Notes under the pieces: model-generated
Told to the model about the DNA's origin: nothing
Database searches by the model: none
What the model saw: the letters and a program-made list of their open reading frames with translations, nothing else
Position numbers and translations under genes: made by a program
From: an uncultured Flavobacteriales bacterium
Lineage (GTDB): Bacteria > Bacteroidota > Bacteroidia > Flavobacteriales_E > Vicingaceae
Length of the DNA stretch: 14,727 nucleotides
Assembly (NCBI GenBank): GCA_913059105.1
Contig: CAJXRL010000038.1
Coordinates: 1 to 14,727 of the forward strand
Direction: 5' to 3'
Part shown: in pieces, positions 6,766-14,689 of the stretch
How positions within the stretch are numbered: the stretch's first letter is position 1
Layout of the letters: the number at the start of each line of letters is the position of its first letter

Positions 6766-7524
6766 ATGAAAGGAAAAAAAGTACTGGTTACTCGATCAGC
6801 AGAGGACAACAAAAATTTTAGAGAACAATTAGAGAAAAAAGGGGCGGAAGTTACAGAGCTTCCTATGATTCAATTCCAATTGTCGAAAGATTTAATGGTT
6901 ATTCATCGGCAGCTTGAAAAACTAGAAACAATAGATTGGATTGTTTTTACTTCGGCAAAAGCGGTCGAATTTTTTTTCCAAATCGCAAAAGATAAGGGCA
7001 TTAAATTTTATTACTACCCAAATTTAAAAATTGCAACCGTTGGCGAAAAAACAAAATTAAAATTGGAGCAACTGGGTTACAGAACCAACTTTGTGCCCAT
7101 TCAATATACCGCAGAAGTTCTTGCTGAAAACATGGACGAAAATATTGAAGGAAAAAATATATTAATTCCTCAGTCTAACTTGGCGAGTAAAGAATATTTT
7201 CACGTTTTTGAAAAAAGAGGAGCAAGCCCAATTCCAGCAACTATCTACGAAAACCTCCCAATCATCTACGGCTCCGAAACATTTGAAGCGATACTAGACA
7301 AAGGAATCGATTACCTTACTTTTACAAGTGGCTCTACATTTAAAGCCTTTTATCAGAATATGCTGAATGCAAAAGTTAACGTTAAGTCTGAAAAAATTAT
7401 TTGCATTGGACCGAGCACAGCAAAAGTTGTGGAGCAAAAAGGAAATAAAGTTTCAGCTATTGCAGCACCGCATACAACAGAAGGAATGATTATAGCCATT
7501 GAAAAATTAGAAGAACATGTTTAG
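6766..7524 (+). CDS. hemD: Uroporphyrinogen-III synthase
   Basis: HemD closes and inverts ring D of hydroxymethylbilane to give uroporphyrinogen III, the branch point to haem, sirohaem and B12. The 252-residue cytosolic protein has weak overall conservation, as is normal for the family, but shows the expected landmarks: KKVLVTRS at the N-terminus, DWIVFTSAKAVEFFF, IATVGEKT, the second-domain YLTFTSGSTFKAF, IGPSTAKV, and PHTTEGM near the C-terminus. It starts 4 nt after the hemA-hemC stop and overlaps hemB by 8 nt, so the three genes are clearly one operon and probably translationally coupled. Position directly after a HemC domain supports the call. Confidence 0.93.
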   Translation: MKGKKVLVTRSAEDNKNFREQLEKKGAEVTELPMIQFQLSKDLMVIHRQLEKLETIDWIVFTSAKAVEFFFQIAKDKGIKFYYYPNLKIATVGEKTKLKLEQLGYRTNFVPIQYTAEVLAENMDENIEGKNILIPQSNLASKEYFHVFEKRGASPIPATIYENLPIIYGSETFEAILDKGIDYLTFTSGSTFKAFYQNMLNAKVNVKSEKIICIGPSTAKVVEQKGNKVSAIAAPHTTEGMIIAIEKLEEHV

Positions 7525-8494
7525 ACCTAGAAGACTTCGAAAAAATGAAATGATTCGCGCTATGGTAAGGGAGAATCACTTGAGTGTTAACGATTTTATT
7601 TATCCGCTTTTTGTTGAAGAAGGAGAAAACGTTAAAAAGGAAATCGCAACGATGCCGGGCGTTTTTCGTTATTCTCTAGATCAGTTAGATGCGGAATTAA
7701 AAGAGATCGTTGAATTAGGAATCCCTTCTATTATGTTATTTGGGATACCGAAGCACAAAGATGAAATAGGAAGTGAATCTTGGAACGATGAAGGGGTTGT
7801 TCAAACGGCGATTCGATACATTAAATTAAATTACCCCCAACTTTATGTCATTGCCGATGTATGTTTTTGTGAATACACAAGCCATGGGCATTGTGGCGTT
7901 TTAGTGCCAGCTGTTGGCGCTAAGGACGGAATGGACGTAGACAATGATAAAACGCTGATTAACCTTGAGAAGCAAAGTATTTCTATGGCAAATGCCGGGG
8001 CAGATTTATTAGCTCCCTCGGGCATGATGGATGGCATGATTTCAACCATGCGAGACGCCTTGGATTTGAATGAATTTTCAGACATCCCAATTATGTCATA
8101 TGCTGTTAAATATGCCTCTGCATTTTATGGCCCTTTTAGAGATGCTGCCGATTCTACGCCAAGTTTGGGCGATCGAAAAACATATCAGATGGATCCAGCA
8201 AACCGCATTGAAGCATTAAAAGAAGCAGCATTAGATGTGGAAGAAGGTGCAGATATTTTAATGGTTAAACCTGCCTTGTCCTATTTGGACATTATAAGAG
8301 ATTTAAAAGACACTCACGATTTGCCATTGGCTGCCTACAATGTTAGTGGCGAATATGCCATGGTGAAAGCTGCCGCTCAAAACGGTTGGATTGATGGCGA
8401 AAAAGTAATGATGGAAAAACTTGTTTCCATGAAAAGAGCCGGAGCAGATATCATTTTAACCTACCACGCCAAGGAAGCAGCGAGATTATTGTAA
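7517..8494 (+). CDS. hemB: Porphobilinogen synthase (delta-aminolevulinic acid dehydratase), zinc type
   Basis: HemB condenses two 5-aminolevulinate molecules to porphobilinogen, the substrate of the HemC domain encoded upstream. The 325-residue protein is full length. The metal site DVCFCEYTSHGHCG contains C116, C118 and C126, which marks the zinc-dependent class rather than the Mg-only class, where Asp residues replace them. The Schiff-base lysines are K198 in MSYAVKYASAFYGPFRDAA and K251 in MVKPALSYLD. The start ATG overlaps the end of hemD (ATGTTTAG holds both the start and the hemD stop), and the N-terminal FRPRRLRKNEMIR matches the usual family start. It is the last gene of the operon and is followed by a hairpin terminator. 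Confidence 0.98.
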   Translation: MFRPRRLRKNEMIRAMVRENHLSVNDFIYPLFVEEGENVKKEIATMPGVFRYSLDQLDAELKEIVELGIPSIMLFGIPKHKDEIGSESWNDEGVVQTAIRYIKLNYPQLYVIADVCFCEYTSHGHCGVLVPAVGAKDGMDVDNDKTLINLEKQSISMANAGADLLAPSGMMDGMISTMRDALDLNEFSDIPIMSYAVKYASAFYGPFRDAADSTPSLGDRKTYQMDPANRIEALKEAALDVEEGADILMVKPALSYLDIIRDLKDTHDLPLAAYNVSGEYAMVKAAAQNGWIDGEKVMMEKLVSMKRAGADIILTYHAKEAARLL

Positions 8495-8498
8495 GAAA

Positions 8499-8533
8499 AA
8501 AGCCCAACAGCTGAAATTTAACTATTGGGCTTT
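8499..8533. terminator. Shared hairpin terminator between hemB and the convergent T9SS gene
   Basis: AAAGCCCAA (8499-8507) pairs with TTGGGCTTT (8525-8533) in a perfect 9-bp stem, extended by two more pairs after a mismatch. It lies 5 nt after the hemB stop and 18 nt beyond the stop of the minus-strand gene. The T-run is six long on the minus strand but only three on the plus strand, so it may work better for the minus-strand gene. Confidence 0.8.
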
Positions 8534-8550
8534 AATTCTTTGATTAAAAT

Positions 8551-11088
8551 CTACATTTTAATTACCTTTTTCATTCTCCACGATTCATCTTGCAATTGCA
8601 CTCTAACTAGGTAGAATCCATTACGATATTCTGTTAAGGACAATTGAATTCTATTCTGACGAGTTGGGATCGATAATACTTTCGCTCCTTTCATATCATA
8701 CACCTCTACCACTAGCATATTTTCTTCCGTTTCAATGGTTAACTCACCTGAACTAGGTACAGGGAAAACTGACATTTCACTTTGAGCGCTAAGAAGCTCT
8801 TTAATTGAGGTAATCAAAATACAAGAATCAGTTGTTGTGAACGTTAAAGCAGGCAGATTAATGCCAGTAGTATAGGTACTTGCACCGTTTAATACTCTAA
8901 CTAACTCTCTTACATTTTGACCAATTTGTGACGTAGTATCTGCCGTTCTCCCGAATCCAACAGCAATTTCAATGGTTTTACGCTCATTTGGCTGCAATGA
9001 AAAATATGGCATACTACCGAGCGTTCTTCGATCGCCACTACCATTTGCAGGTGACATGGACCCCGGAGTAAGTTCAGTCCAACCTGTCAAAGCGAAAGGG
9101 TCCCCAGTATACATGTGAGTTGTTGGAGAATTTGAAACTGCTGCAGAATTATATCCATTTCCTCCATATTTTAAATCTTGACCATTTTTCCATTTAGCGT
9201 TCATGTAACTCAACCAGTGCTGGGATGTCGTGGGCCCTCCATTGGGCACATTTCCAGTGTTAAAAGAAGTGAACGATGTCATTGGGTCACTAATAAATTT
9301 TACTCCAAGTGCAGGAGTATTTTTGCCATAACCTCGATTTCCGACTTGCCCTAGGTCAAAGAAACTACCATTATAAGAGTACATAATGTCGTTAATACTG
9401 TCGCAGCCTACATAGTCGTCTGACGCATTCCCTACGTCGGAATCAAGGAAAAGGCCAACTTTAACAGAATCATACACCACATTGGCTCTATTTACAATTG
9501 TATAATCCACAAATATTGTTTGATCTAACGTTAAACTTGTATCGACAAATGCATACATCATCCAATGATACTCCAATTCTATGTTTTGATTGATTGGATG
9601 ATTAACCCAATACAACGCTTCATCCCCTTTAATAATTGGATAATCTCCATTCTGAGGATCGTAACAACCATTATTGTTTAAGTCAAAAAATGGTGCTAAA
9701 TCTAATGCAATACCAATTGTTGTATCGCCAACAGCAGGCCAATTTTTAATGCCATCAGGCATTACATATGCACTTTGGTTGAAACTTGATTGGTGGCTAA
9801 TTATTTCTTGCTTAGTAACACGAACCATGTATGCGTTTGCCAAACCTCCAGATGTTGTGATTGGTCCTGGACTGAAAGCAGCCACAAATCCACTTGTAGG
9901 ATGAACTTCATAATTAGTTTGATTGGATTTTTTAGCAGCAACTATAAAGTTGGCACTATAAATCCCATGAGAATTGCTGTCTTTAGGGAATTCAAAGTTT
10001 GCACTACCCGTTGACAAGTTGGAAAACAATGGATCAGTAACCGTTACTGAAGTTCGAATATTGTTAACAGCAAACTCTTGAGCATTTCCGATACTGGTCT
10101 TTTTAATAGTTGGCTTACTCAGGTATATTCCTACATTTGAACCAATTGCCAACAAATTATCTTTCCCTTTTATGCAAGAACTCACTGCGATTGAATTACT
10201 CACATACTGGTTAATATAGTTCGAATCTGAACTTACAACGTAAAATGGCACGTTATTCCCTGCTCCCATCCAACGTATTCCATTTAGTTCTTCAAATTGT
10301 TGTGGATTTACTTTATCATTCACAGCATTTGTGTGTGGCGAATTATTCAAGTAAACCGATTGCGCTGTGCAATTTAGAGGATAATCAATTCTAACAAAAA
10401 CAGTTGGATTTGCTGCAAAACCAGTTACGTATAGTCTATTTGAGGCTGTTTTTATCAATTTTGCTCCGCCAATTCCAAAATTGATCCCAGATTGAGTTGG
10501 CATAGACCATGCACCATTTTCGTATAATCGAGCAAAGGGAAAAGCATTGGCGACGGTTGCTCTCATCACATAAACTCGATCTAAACTATCTGTTTCTATG
10601 TCTCTTCCGTTTTGTACAGGGTAGTTCGTAAATGCAGTGCCGTCAAACTTACCTGACCCAGTTGTCGACGTCATCCAAAGAGTATCTGTACTTGTCGCTG
10701 CAAGACCAAGAATATTAGAACTGATTAGACCATTCGTAGTTGTGTAGTTTATAAAGGACAATCCATCAAAACTCGAAATCCCACTATCGGTAATCATCCA
10801 AATTTTTCTCTGAGCATATTCCAATTCTCTTATGTTGTCATTATTCAACCCGCTATTTGTTGTAGTATAATTTGAAAAACTAGATCCATCGTAAAAAGAC
10901 AAGCCGGCAATGGTAGCTATCCATACATTTGAATCATTTTCTATAAAAACATCCGTAACGTGATTGTCTACCAATCCATCTGCCACCGCTAGGTTTTGAA
11001 AGTTGTTGGTAACGGTAATTTGAGAAATGAGGTTTGTAGAAGCTATTAGCATAAAGCCAAGTAGAACAATCGAGAGCAGTTTTTTCAT
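8551..11088 (-). CDS. T9SS-exported surface protein with propeller-like repeats and type A sorting tail
   Basis: This 845-residue extracellular protein has a signal peptide (1-23, MKKLLSIVLLGFMLIASTNL then ISQ). Residues about 33-155 hold three repeats of the pattern VWIATxxGLSxYDGxxFxNYTTTNGL-xxNxI, resembling the two-component-regulator propeller repeat; more degenerate blades may run to about 325. A central beta-rich region (about 330-750) contains a calcium-loop-like DLNNNGCYDPQNGDYP (469-484) and a VDYTIVNR...VKVGLFLDSDVG segment often seen in large Bacteroidota surface proteins. Residues about 769-845 form a type IX secretion type A sorting domain (VFPVPSSGELTIE..., VYDMKGAKVL, YRNGFYLVRV, ending KKVIKM). 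It is therefore secreted across the outer membrane and probably surface-anchored. The substrate or partner is unknown. No enzyme motif was recognised. Confidence 0.9.
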   Translation of the reverse strand: MKKLLSIVLLGFMLIASTNLISQITVTNNFQNLAVADGLVDNHVTDVFIENDSNVWIATIAGLSFYDGSSFSNYTTTNSGLNNDNIRELEYAQRKIWMITDSGISSFDGLSFINYTTTNGLISSNILGLAATSTDTLWMTSTTGSGKFDGTAFTNYPVQNGRDIETDSLDRVYVMRATVANAFPFARLYENGAWSMPTQSGINFGIGGAKLIKTASNRLYVTGFAANPTVFVRIDYPLNCTAQSVYLNNSPHTNAVNDKVNPQQFEELNGIRWMGAGNNVPFYVVSSDSNYINQYVSNSIAVSSCIKGKDNLLAIGSNVGIYLSKPTIKKTSIGNAQEFAVNNIRTSVTVTDPLFSNLSTGSANFEFPKDSNSHGIYSANFIVAAKKSNQTNYEVHPTSGFVAAFSPGPITTSGGLANAYMVRVTKQEIISHQSSFNQSAYVMPDGIKNWPAVGDTTIGIALDLAPFFDLNNNGCYDPQNGDYPIIKGDEALYWVNHPINQNIELEYHWMMYAFVDTSLTLDQTIFVDYTIVNRANVVYDSVKVGLFLDSDVGNASDDYVGCDSINDIMYSYNGSFFDLGQVGNRGYGKNTPALGVKFISDPMTSFTSFNTGNVPNGGPTTSQHWLSYMNAKWKNGQDLKYGGNGYNSAAVSNSPTTHMYTGDPFALTGWTELTPGSMSPANGSGDRRTLGSMPYFSLQPNERKTIEIAVGFGRTADTTSQIGQNVRELVRVLNGASTYTTGINLPALTFTTTDSCILITSIKELLSAQSEMSVFPVPSSGELTIETEENMLVVEVYDMKGAKVLSIPTRQNRIQLSLTEYRNGFYLVRVQLQDESWRMKKVIKM

Positions 11089-11159
11089 GATGTTTAGTTT
11101 AAATTTTCGTGCATATGATACTTCAATTACCTAAAACGATGCCTGGAGAAATGAGAAAT

Positions 11160-11924
11160 TTATTTTTTTTCTAGAATTCGCTTTAATCGATCTGGGTAAT
11201 CGGTAATTATTCCATCCACTCCCATTTCTACAAACAGGCGTAAGTCAAAATCATCGTTAACAGTCCAAACGTTAATCTTTTTGCCCATTTTATGAATTTT
11301 TCTAACTACTAAGGGAGTAACATTTTTAAAATTTACGTTTACTTCTTGCGCAAAATCATACGATCGAATAGATTTATACGAGAATTTACTGCCGCCATAA
11401 AAAGGTGCAACAGGAATTACAATTTCAAAAAGCTTTTGGACATCGCTATTTAATCCCGGAAGCGCTCTAAAGTTTTTTAGAACCTTATCGTTAAAAGATT
11501 GAACAATGCACCAATCCTGTGCATTGTATTCATTAATCAGATCTATTACATTTTTCTCGATCCCATGATGATAAGGGCTACCATCCTTTATTTCTAATAA
11601 TAGTTTGGTTCTGCCATTGACCAATTCTAGAACTTGACGAAATGTTGGAACCTTCTCGCTACTAAAATCATAATGAAACCAAGAACCTGCGGAATATCGT
11701 TGAATCCTTGTCATTGACATTTTACGTGCACTTCCCCAACCATTTGTAGTTCGTTTTAGTGTTTTATCATGCAAAACAATAACCACTCCATCTAGGGTCT
11801 GCCGTAAATCCATCTCAATCCGATCTACTCCAATTTCAATCGCTTTTTCGAAAGCAACTAAGGTATTTTCAGGCACTAATCCTGAAGCTCCTCTATGAGC
11901 GATTATGAGTGGTTTATTTTTCAC
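11160..11924 (-). CDS. Glycerophosphodiester phosphodiesterase
   Basis: This 254-residue GDPD-family enzyme hydrolyses glycerophosphodiesters released from phospholipids into glycerol-3-phosphate and an alcohol. It shows the full catalytic set: IAHRGASGLVPENT (H10, R11, E19, N20), IEMDLRQTLDG (E37, D39), the second histidine in LHDKTLKRTT (H52), LLLEIKDG (E111, K113) and the C-terminal VWTVNDDFDLRLFVEMGVDGIITDYP. There is no signal peptide or lipobox, so it is probably cytosolic, unlike the periplasmic GlpQ type; it resembles UgpQ in size. It lies 71 nt upstream of the T9SS gene on the same strand; whether they share a transcript is unclear. It is divergent from the MORN gene. No terminator is visible after it. 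Confidence 0.95.
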   Translation of the reverse strand: MKNKPLIIAHRGASGLVPENTLVAFEKAIEIGVDRIEMDLRQTLDGVVIVLHDKTLKRTTNGWGSARKMSMTRIQRYSAGSWFHYDFSSEKVPTFRQVLELVNGRTKLLLEIKDGSPYHHGIEKNVIDLINEYNAQDWCIVQSFNDKVLKNFRALPGLNSDVQKLFEIVIPVAPFYGGSKFSYKSIRSYDFAQEVNVNFKNVTPLVVRKIHKMGKKINVWTVNDDFDLRLFVEMGVDGIITDYPDRLKRILEKK

Positions 11925-12026
11925 GGTCGGTAAATATAAATCTAATTCTGTTGGTAAAGAAAAAGTGCAAGAATTCGATGTTTATAATTCTGCTTCAACA
12001 TTCCAAAAAGGACTGAATATTAGCTA

Positions 12027-12034
12027 TAAATTTG
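12027..12034 (+). promoter_or_regulatory. Candidate -7 promoter element of the MORN-barrel operon
   Basis: TAAATTTG is an exact TAnnTTTG match ending 19 nt before the start codon of the MORN-repeat gene. The following CTTC makes a 12-mer identical to that at the hem operon promoter (4548-4559). No clear TTG -33 element is seen. Confidence 0.5.
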
Positions 12035-12053
12035 CTTCAAATAGCAAGAACAA

Positions 12054-13775
12054 ATGAAGAAGATTCTTTTTGTAATATGTCTTTTCGTCTTTCAAACTGT
12101 ATTGAAAGCGCAAGAGTTTACCACGTACACCTGGGAAAATGGAAAACCCAAAGCCGAAGGACGTTTGGTACAAGGTGGAATTGAGGAAGGAGAATGGAAA
12201 TATTATAACCAGAAAGGTATTCTCATTCAAAAGGTGAACTACAACTTTGGTGCGTTAGAAGGAGATTACGAGCACTTTTTTGACAATGGTAAGCTCAGTG
12301 AAAAAGGAAGTTTTAAAAACGCCAAAAGGGATGGAAATTTTCAAACTTTTTTTGACAACGGCAAACTAGCGATGAATGGATTTTATAATAATGGATATAA
12401 AGATAGTTCTTGGACTAACTTCCATGAAAATGGAACAAAGGAATGGGAAGGTATCTATAAAACAGATATTCGAATTAATGATTGGAAGTATTGGTATTCT
12501 AACGGACAGGTTAAAAAGATTATAAATTATAATGAAGGTGAACGAACGCTTAATTTCTTCGATGAGTCTGGAAAGCTTTTAGTTGAAAATGGCGAAGGCA
12601 GTTGGGCGGAGTACTATGAAAATGAAAAAATAAAAGCCAATGGAAGTTTTACAAAAGGCAGGAAACATGGTGTTTGGAAAGAATTTTACAGTAGCGGAAA
12701 ACTAGCAAATACAAAGCAATTTGCAGAAAACAAAGAAGATGGGACTTGGAAGTATTTTCAAGAAAATGAAAACCTTAGTCAATTAAGGAATTACAAACTT
12801 GGACAAAAGCATGGCCTTTGGAAAGACTATTATGAAAACGGCAACAAAAAAGCAGAGAAAATTTACACTGAAGGCAAACTCACTGGGGCTTATAGTGCTT
12901 GGTTTGAGGAAGGAACTTTAGCTGAAAAAGGAACTTTTCTAAATGGCAAGAAAAGTGGCGAATGGGAATGGTACCACAAAAGTGAAATGGTAGACATGAA
13001 GGGTAGCTTCAAGAAGGATACACAACATGGAAAATGGGTTTATTATTATGCCAATAAAGACCAAATACTTTCAAGCGGAAATTTTGAAGATGGGAAGCGT
13101 AATGGAGTTTGGACATACCATTACGAAACGGGAGAAAAATGGAAGAATGGCAGTTTCTTAAACGATAAGAAAAATGGACTCTGGGAGATCTTTCACGAAA
13201 ATGGGACATTAATCATAACAGGAAAATATAAAAACGGTTTGGAAGACGGAAAATGGAACACTTATTTTTCTGATAAAAGTGCGCAAGATGAGGGCTTCTA
13301 CATAAATGGAGAAATGACCGGATTATGGAAAGGATGGTTCCCAAATGGTAATCAACGTTATACCGGCGAATATTCCTCAAATAAGAAAAACGGATCATGG
13401 AGTTATTGGAATATCAATACTAAGAAAGAGCTAGAAGAGTCGTATAAAAATGGACTGTTAGATGGTGTAAGAAAAAGCTGGTATGGTAATGGAAATCTAC
13501 GAGATGAAGGACATTATGTAGAAGGCAAGCAGAATGGAAACTGGACCTTTTATCACGACAACGGCCAAAAGATGATGGAAGCTAACTACGATAAGGGAAG
13601 AATAAACGGTAAGGTAACAAGCTTTTACAATATTGGCACCCTAGAGAGTGAAAAATACTACGTTAACGGGATCCCCCATGGTAATTTTACATTTTATGAA
13701 AAACAAGCAGGGAAAGTGAGGCAAGTTGTAAAGTATAAAAAAGGGCAAAAAATTAGCACAGAGGATCAAAACTAA
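12054..13775 (+). CDS. Exported MORN-repeat protein
   Basis: The 573-residue protein has a signal peptide (MKKILFVICLFVFQTVLKA, cleaved before Q20) and then consists almost entirely of about 23 copies of a 23-24-residue repeat. The repeat pattern is roughly NGK-x6-G-x-Y-x2-G-x2-x-G-x-W-x2-Y, the MORN variant seen in YwqK-like proteins. Repeats 6 and 7 are short and degenerate; the rest keep the Gly, Trp and aromatic spacing. Such repeats form stacked beta-hairpins, so an elongated rod in the periplasm or at the surface is expected. There is no T9SS sorting tail, lipobox or transmembrane segment. It is followed 4 nt later by an outer-membrane barrel gene, so the two products may act together at the outer membrane. 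Function is unknown; automatic labels such as YwqK antitoxin are not supported here. Confidence 0.93.
   Translation: MKKILFVICLFVFQTVLKAQEFTTYTWENGKPKAEGRLVQGGIEEGEWKYYNQKGILIQKVNYNFGALEGDYEHFFDNGKLSEKGSFKNAKRDGNFQTFFDNGKLAMNGFYNNGYKDSSWTNFHENGTKEWEGIYKTDIRINDWKYWYSNGQVKKIINYNEGERTLNFFDESGKLLVENGEGSWAEYYENEKIKANGSFTKGRKHGVWKEFYSSGKLANTKQFAENKEDGTWKYFQENENLSQLRNYKLGQKHGLWKDYYENGNKKAEKIYTEGKLTGAYSAWFEEGTLAEKGTFLNGKKSGEWEWYHKSEMVDMKGSFKKDTQHGKWVYYYANKDQILSSGNFEDGKRNGVWTYHYETGEKWKNGSFLNDKKNGLWEIFHENGTLIITGKYKNGLEDGKWNTYFSDKSAQDEGFYINGEMTGLWKGWFPNGNQRYTGEYSSNKKNGSWSYWNINTKKELEESYKNGLLDGVRKSWYGNGNLRDEGHYVEGKQNGNWTFYHDNGQKMMEANYDKGRINGKVTSFYNIGTLESEKYYVNGIPHGNFTFYEKQAGKVRQVVKYKKGQKISTEDQN
12111..13757 (+). 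repeat. About 23 tandem MORN-type repeats (coding, period near 72 bp)
   Basis: At the protein level the repeat begins with (D/E)NG and ends GxWxxYY, recurring every 23-24 residues. At the DNA level the copies have diverged strongly. The best-matching neighbours are the third and fourth copies, whose TTTTTGACAA(T/C)GG starts lie exactly 72 bp apart (12279 and 12351). The old duplications have therefore not been recently homogenised, which suggests a stable repeat number. Confidence 0.85.
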
Positions 13776-13779
13776 GTTT

Positions 13780-14535
13780 ATGACTAATATATTTACTACT
13801 CTATTCGCTTTGCTGTTCATGACGCAATTAGTAATTGGCCAAAGCAGGGAACGGGAAGACCTAAACACTATAGCTGAATCAAAACTTTCATTAGGTTTTA
13901 AAATAGGGCCTTCATTTGCACTTGGAGATTTTGGTGAAATTGATATTAATAATGAAAAAGCTGGACTAGCAAAGACTGGCATTCAATTGAATGCAAACTT
14001 AAGTTACCTCATTACTTCAAGTTTCTATCTTATTGTCGACTTAGGCTACTCTTCTAACCCACTTGATGAAGATGAATTGATAATTCCGTTTCGGAATGCA
14101 TTGCCAAGTTCGGTTAGTGTTTCGGCTACAAGTAAAAGCTGGAATTCTAAAACTTTGAATGTTGGCGTTGGAACAAGGACAGCTATTGATGCAAAAACGT
14201 ATTTCTTAACTAAGTTTGGTCTTGGTTTACACAATATGGCCTACCCCAGTACTACTATAACCCTTTCAAATGGACAAGTAACACAATTAATAAATCAAAG
14301 TAGTTCCACAGCTAATACTTTAAATCTAAATTTAGGGGCCACTATCATGACCCAAATTAATCAAACTACCTATTTCACTATTGGGTTTGATTATATAAGG
14401 GCAGTGCAAGATTTTGAAGATATTGCTATAAGTTCAACCATAAATGGATCTAGTGCAGGCCCAACAGAATTTGCGGATTACTCTCAAAGCATAGAAACAA
14501 TTAGTATTACAATAGGTATCAATATTAAGATTTAG
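13780..14535 (+). CDS. Putative outer-membrane beta-barrel protein
   Basis: This 251-residue protein has a signal peptide (MTNIFTTLFALLFMTQLVIG, mature start near Q21). A series of amphipathic beta strands with alternating hydrophobic residues follows, for example KLSLGFKIGPSFAL, GIQLNANLSYLI, FYLIVDLGYSS, TLNVGVGTRTAI, YFLTKFGLGLHNM, TLNLNLGATIMT and YFTIGFDYIRAV. The C-terminal strand ends in ISITIGINIKI. This pattern and size fit the small barrel (PorT/OmpX-like) group common in Bacteroidota. It forms an operon with the MORN-repeat gene 4 nt upstream. Partner and ligand are unknown; a docking site for the MORN protein is possible but inferred. The gene ends 19 nt before the candidate rimP promoter. 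Confidence 0.8.
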   Translation: MTNIFTTLFALLFMTQLVIGQSREREDLNTIAESKLSLGFKIGPSFALGDFGEIDINNEKAGLAKTGIQLNANLSYLITSSFYLIVDLGYSSNPLDEDELIIPFRNALPSSVSVSATSKSWNSKTLNVGVGTRTAIDAKTYFLTKFGLGLHNMAYPSTTITLSNGQVTQLINQSSSTANTLNLNLGATIMTQINQTTYFTIGFDYIRAVQDFEDIAISSTINGSSAGPTEFADYSQSIETISITIGINIKI

Positions 14536-14554
14536 GTATTTACATAAAATTGAT

Positions 14555-14562
14555 TACTTTTG
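14555..14562 (+). promoter_or_regulatory. Candidate -7 promoter element of rimP
   Basis: TACTTTTG matches TAnnTTTG exactly and is followed by GCATC. It lies 19 nt past the barrel gene stop and 69 nt before the rimP ATG, so the transcript would carry a leader of about 60-65 nt that includes the hairpin at 14586-14611. The -33 element is unclear. Confidence 0.55.
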
Positions 14563-14585
14563 CATCGAATTTAGTTGGAATTGAT

Positions 14586-14611
14586 AAAGAGGGGACATTC
14601 GTCCCCTCTTT
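14586..14611 (+). terminator. GC-rich hairpin in the rimP leader (terminator or attenuator)
   Basis: AAAGAGGGGAC (14586-14596) pairs perfectly with GTCCCCTCTTT (14601-14611) around the 4-nt loop ATTC, and one further T follows. It has the shape of an intrinsic terminator with a short U-tract. Because it lies between the candidate rimP promoter and the rimP start, it could either end the upstream barrel transcript or act as an attenuator in the rimP leader. Confidence 0.7.
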
Positions 14612-14631
14612 TCATAAAACAATTGTTGGTG

Positions 14632-14689
14632 ATGATTACAAAGTCTGAAATTGTAAAATTAGTAGAAGAAAAAATTGAAGGATCTGAAT
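14632..14689 (+). CDS. rimP: Ribosome maturation factor RimP, first 19 codons (cut by contig end)
   Basis: The frame MITKSEIVKLVEEKIEGSE begins at ATG 14632-14634 and runs into adapter at 14690. It resembles the N-terminus of Bacteroidota RimP, whose first helix reads like I...V..LVEE.L.G. RimP assists 30S subunit maturation and is usually followed by nusA and infB. Only about an eighth of the roughly 150-residue protein is present, so the call rests on a short match plus the leader structure and is tentative. Confidence 0.65.

Noticed and set aside
12111..13757. CRISPR-like or satellite array because of the 72-bp period
   Set aside because: The period comes from a protein repeat; DNA copies are strongly diverged and there are no identical repeats with unique spacers.
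12054..13775. YwqK-family antitoxin of a toxin-antitoxin pair
   Set aside because: The MORN similarity is to a repeat, not to a function; the protein is exported and its partner is a barrel, with no toxin nearby.
13641..13982. 113-codon minus-strand open frame across the MORN/barrel junction
   Set aside because: It is antisense to two well-supported genes and its translation shows no family features.
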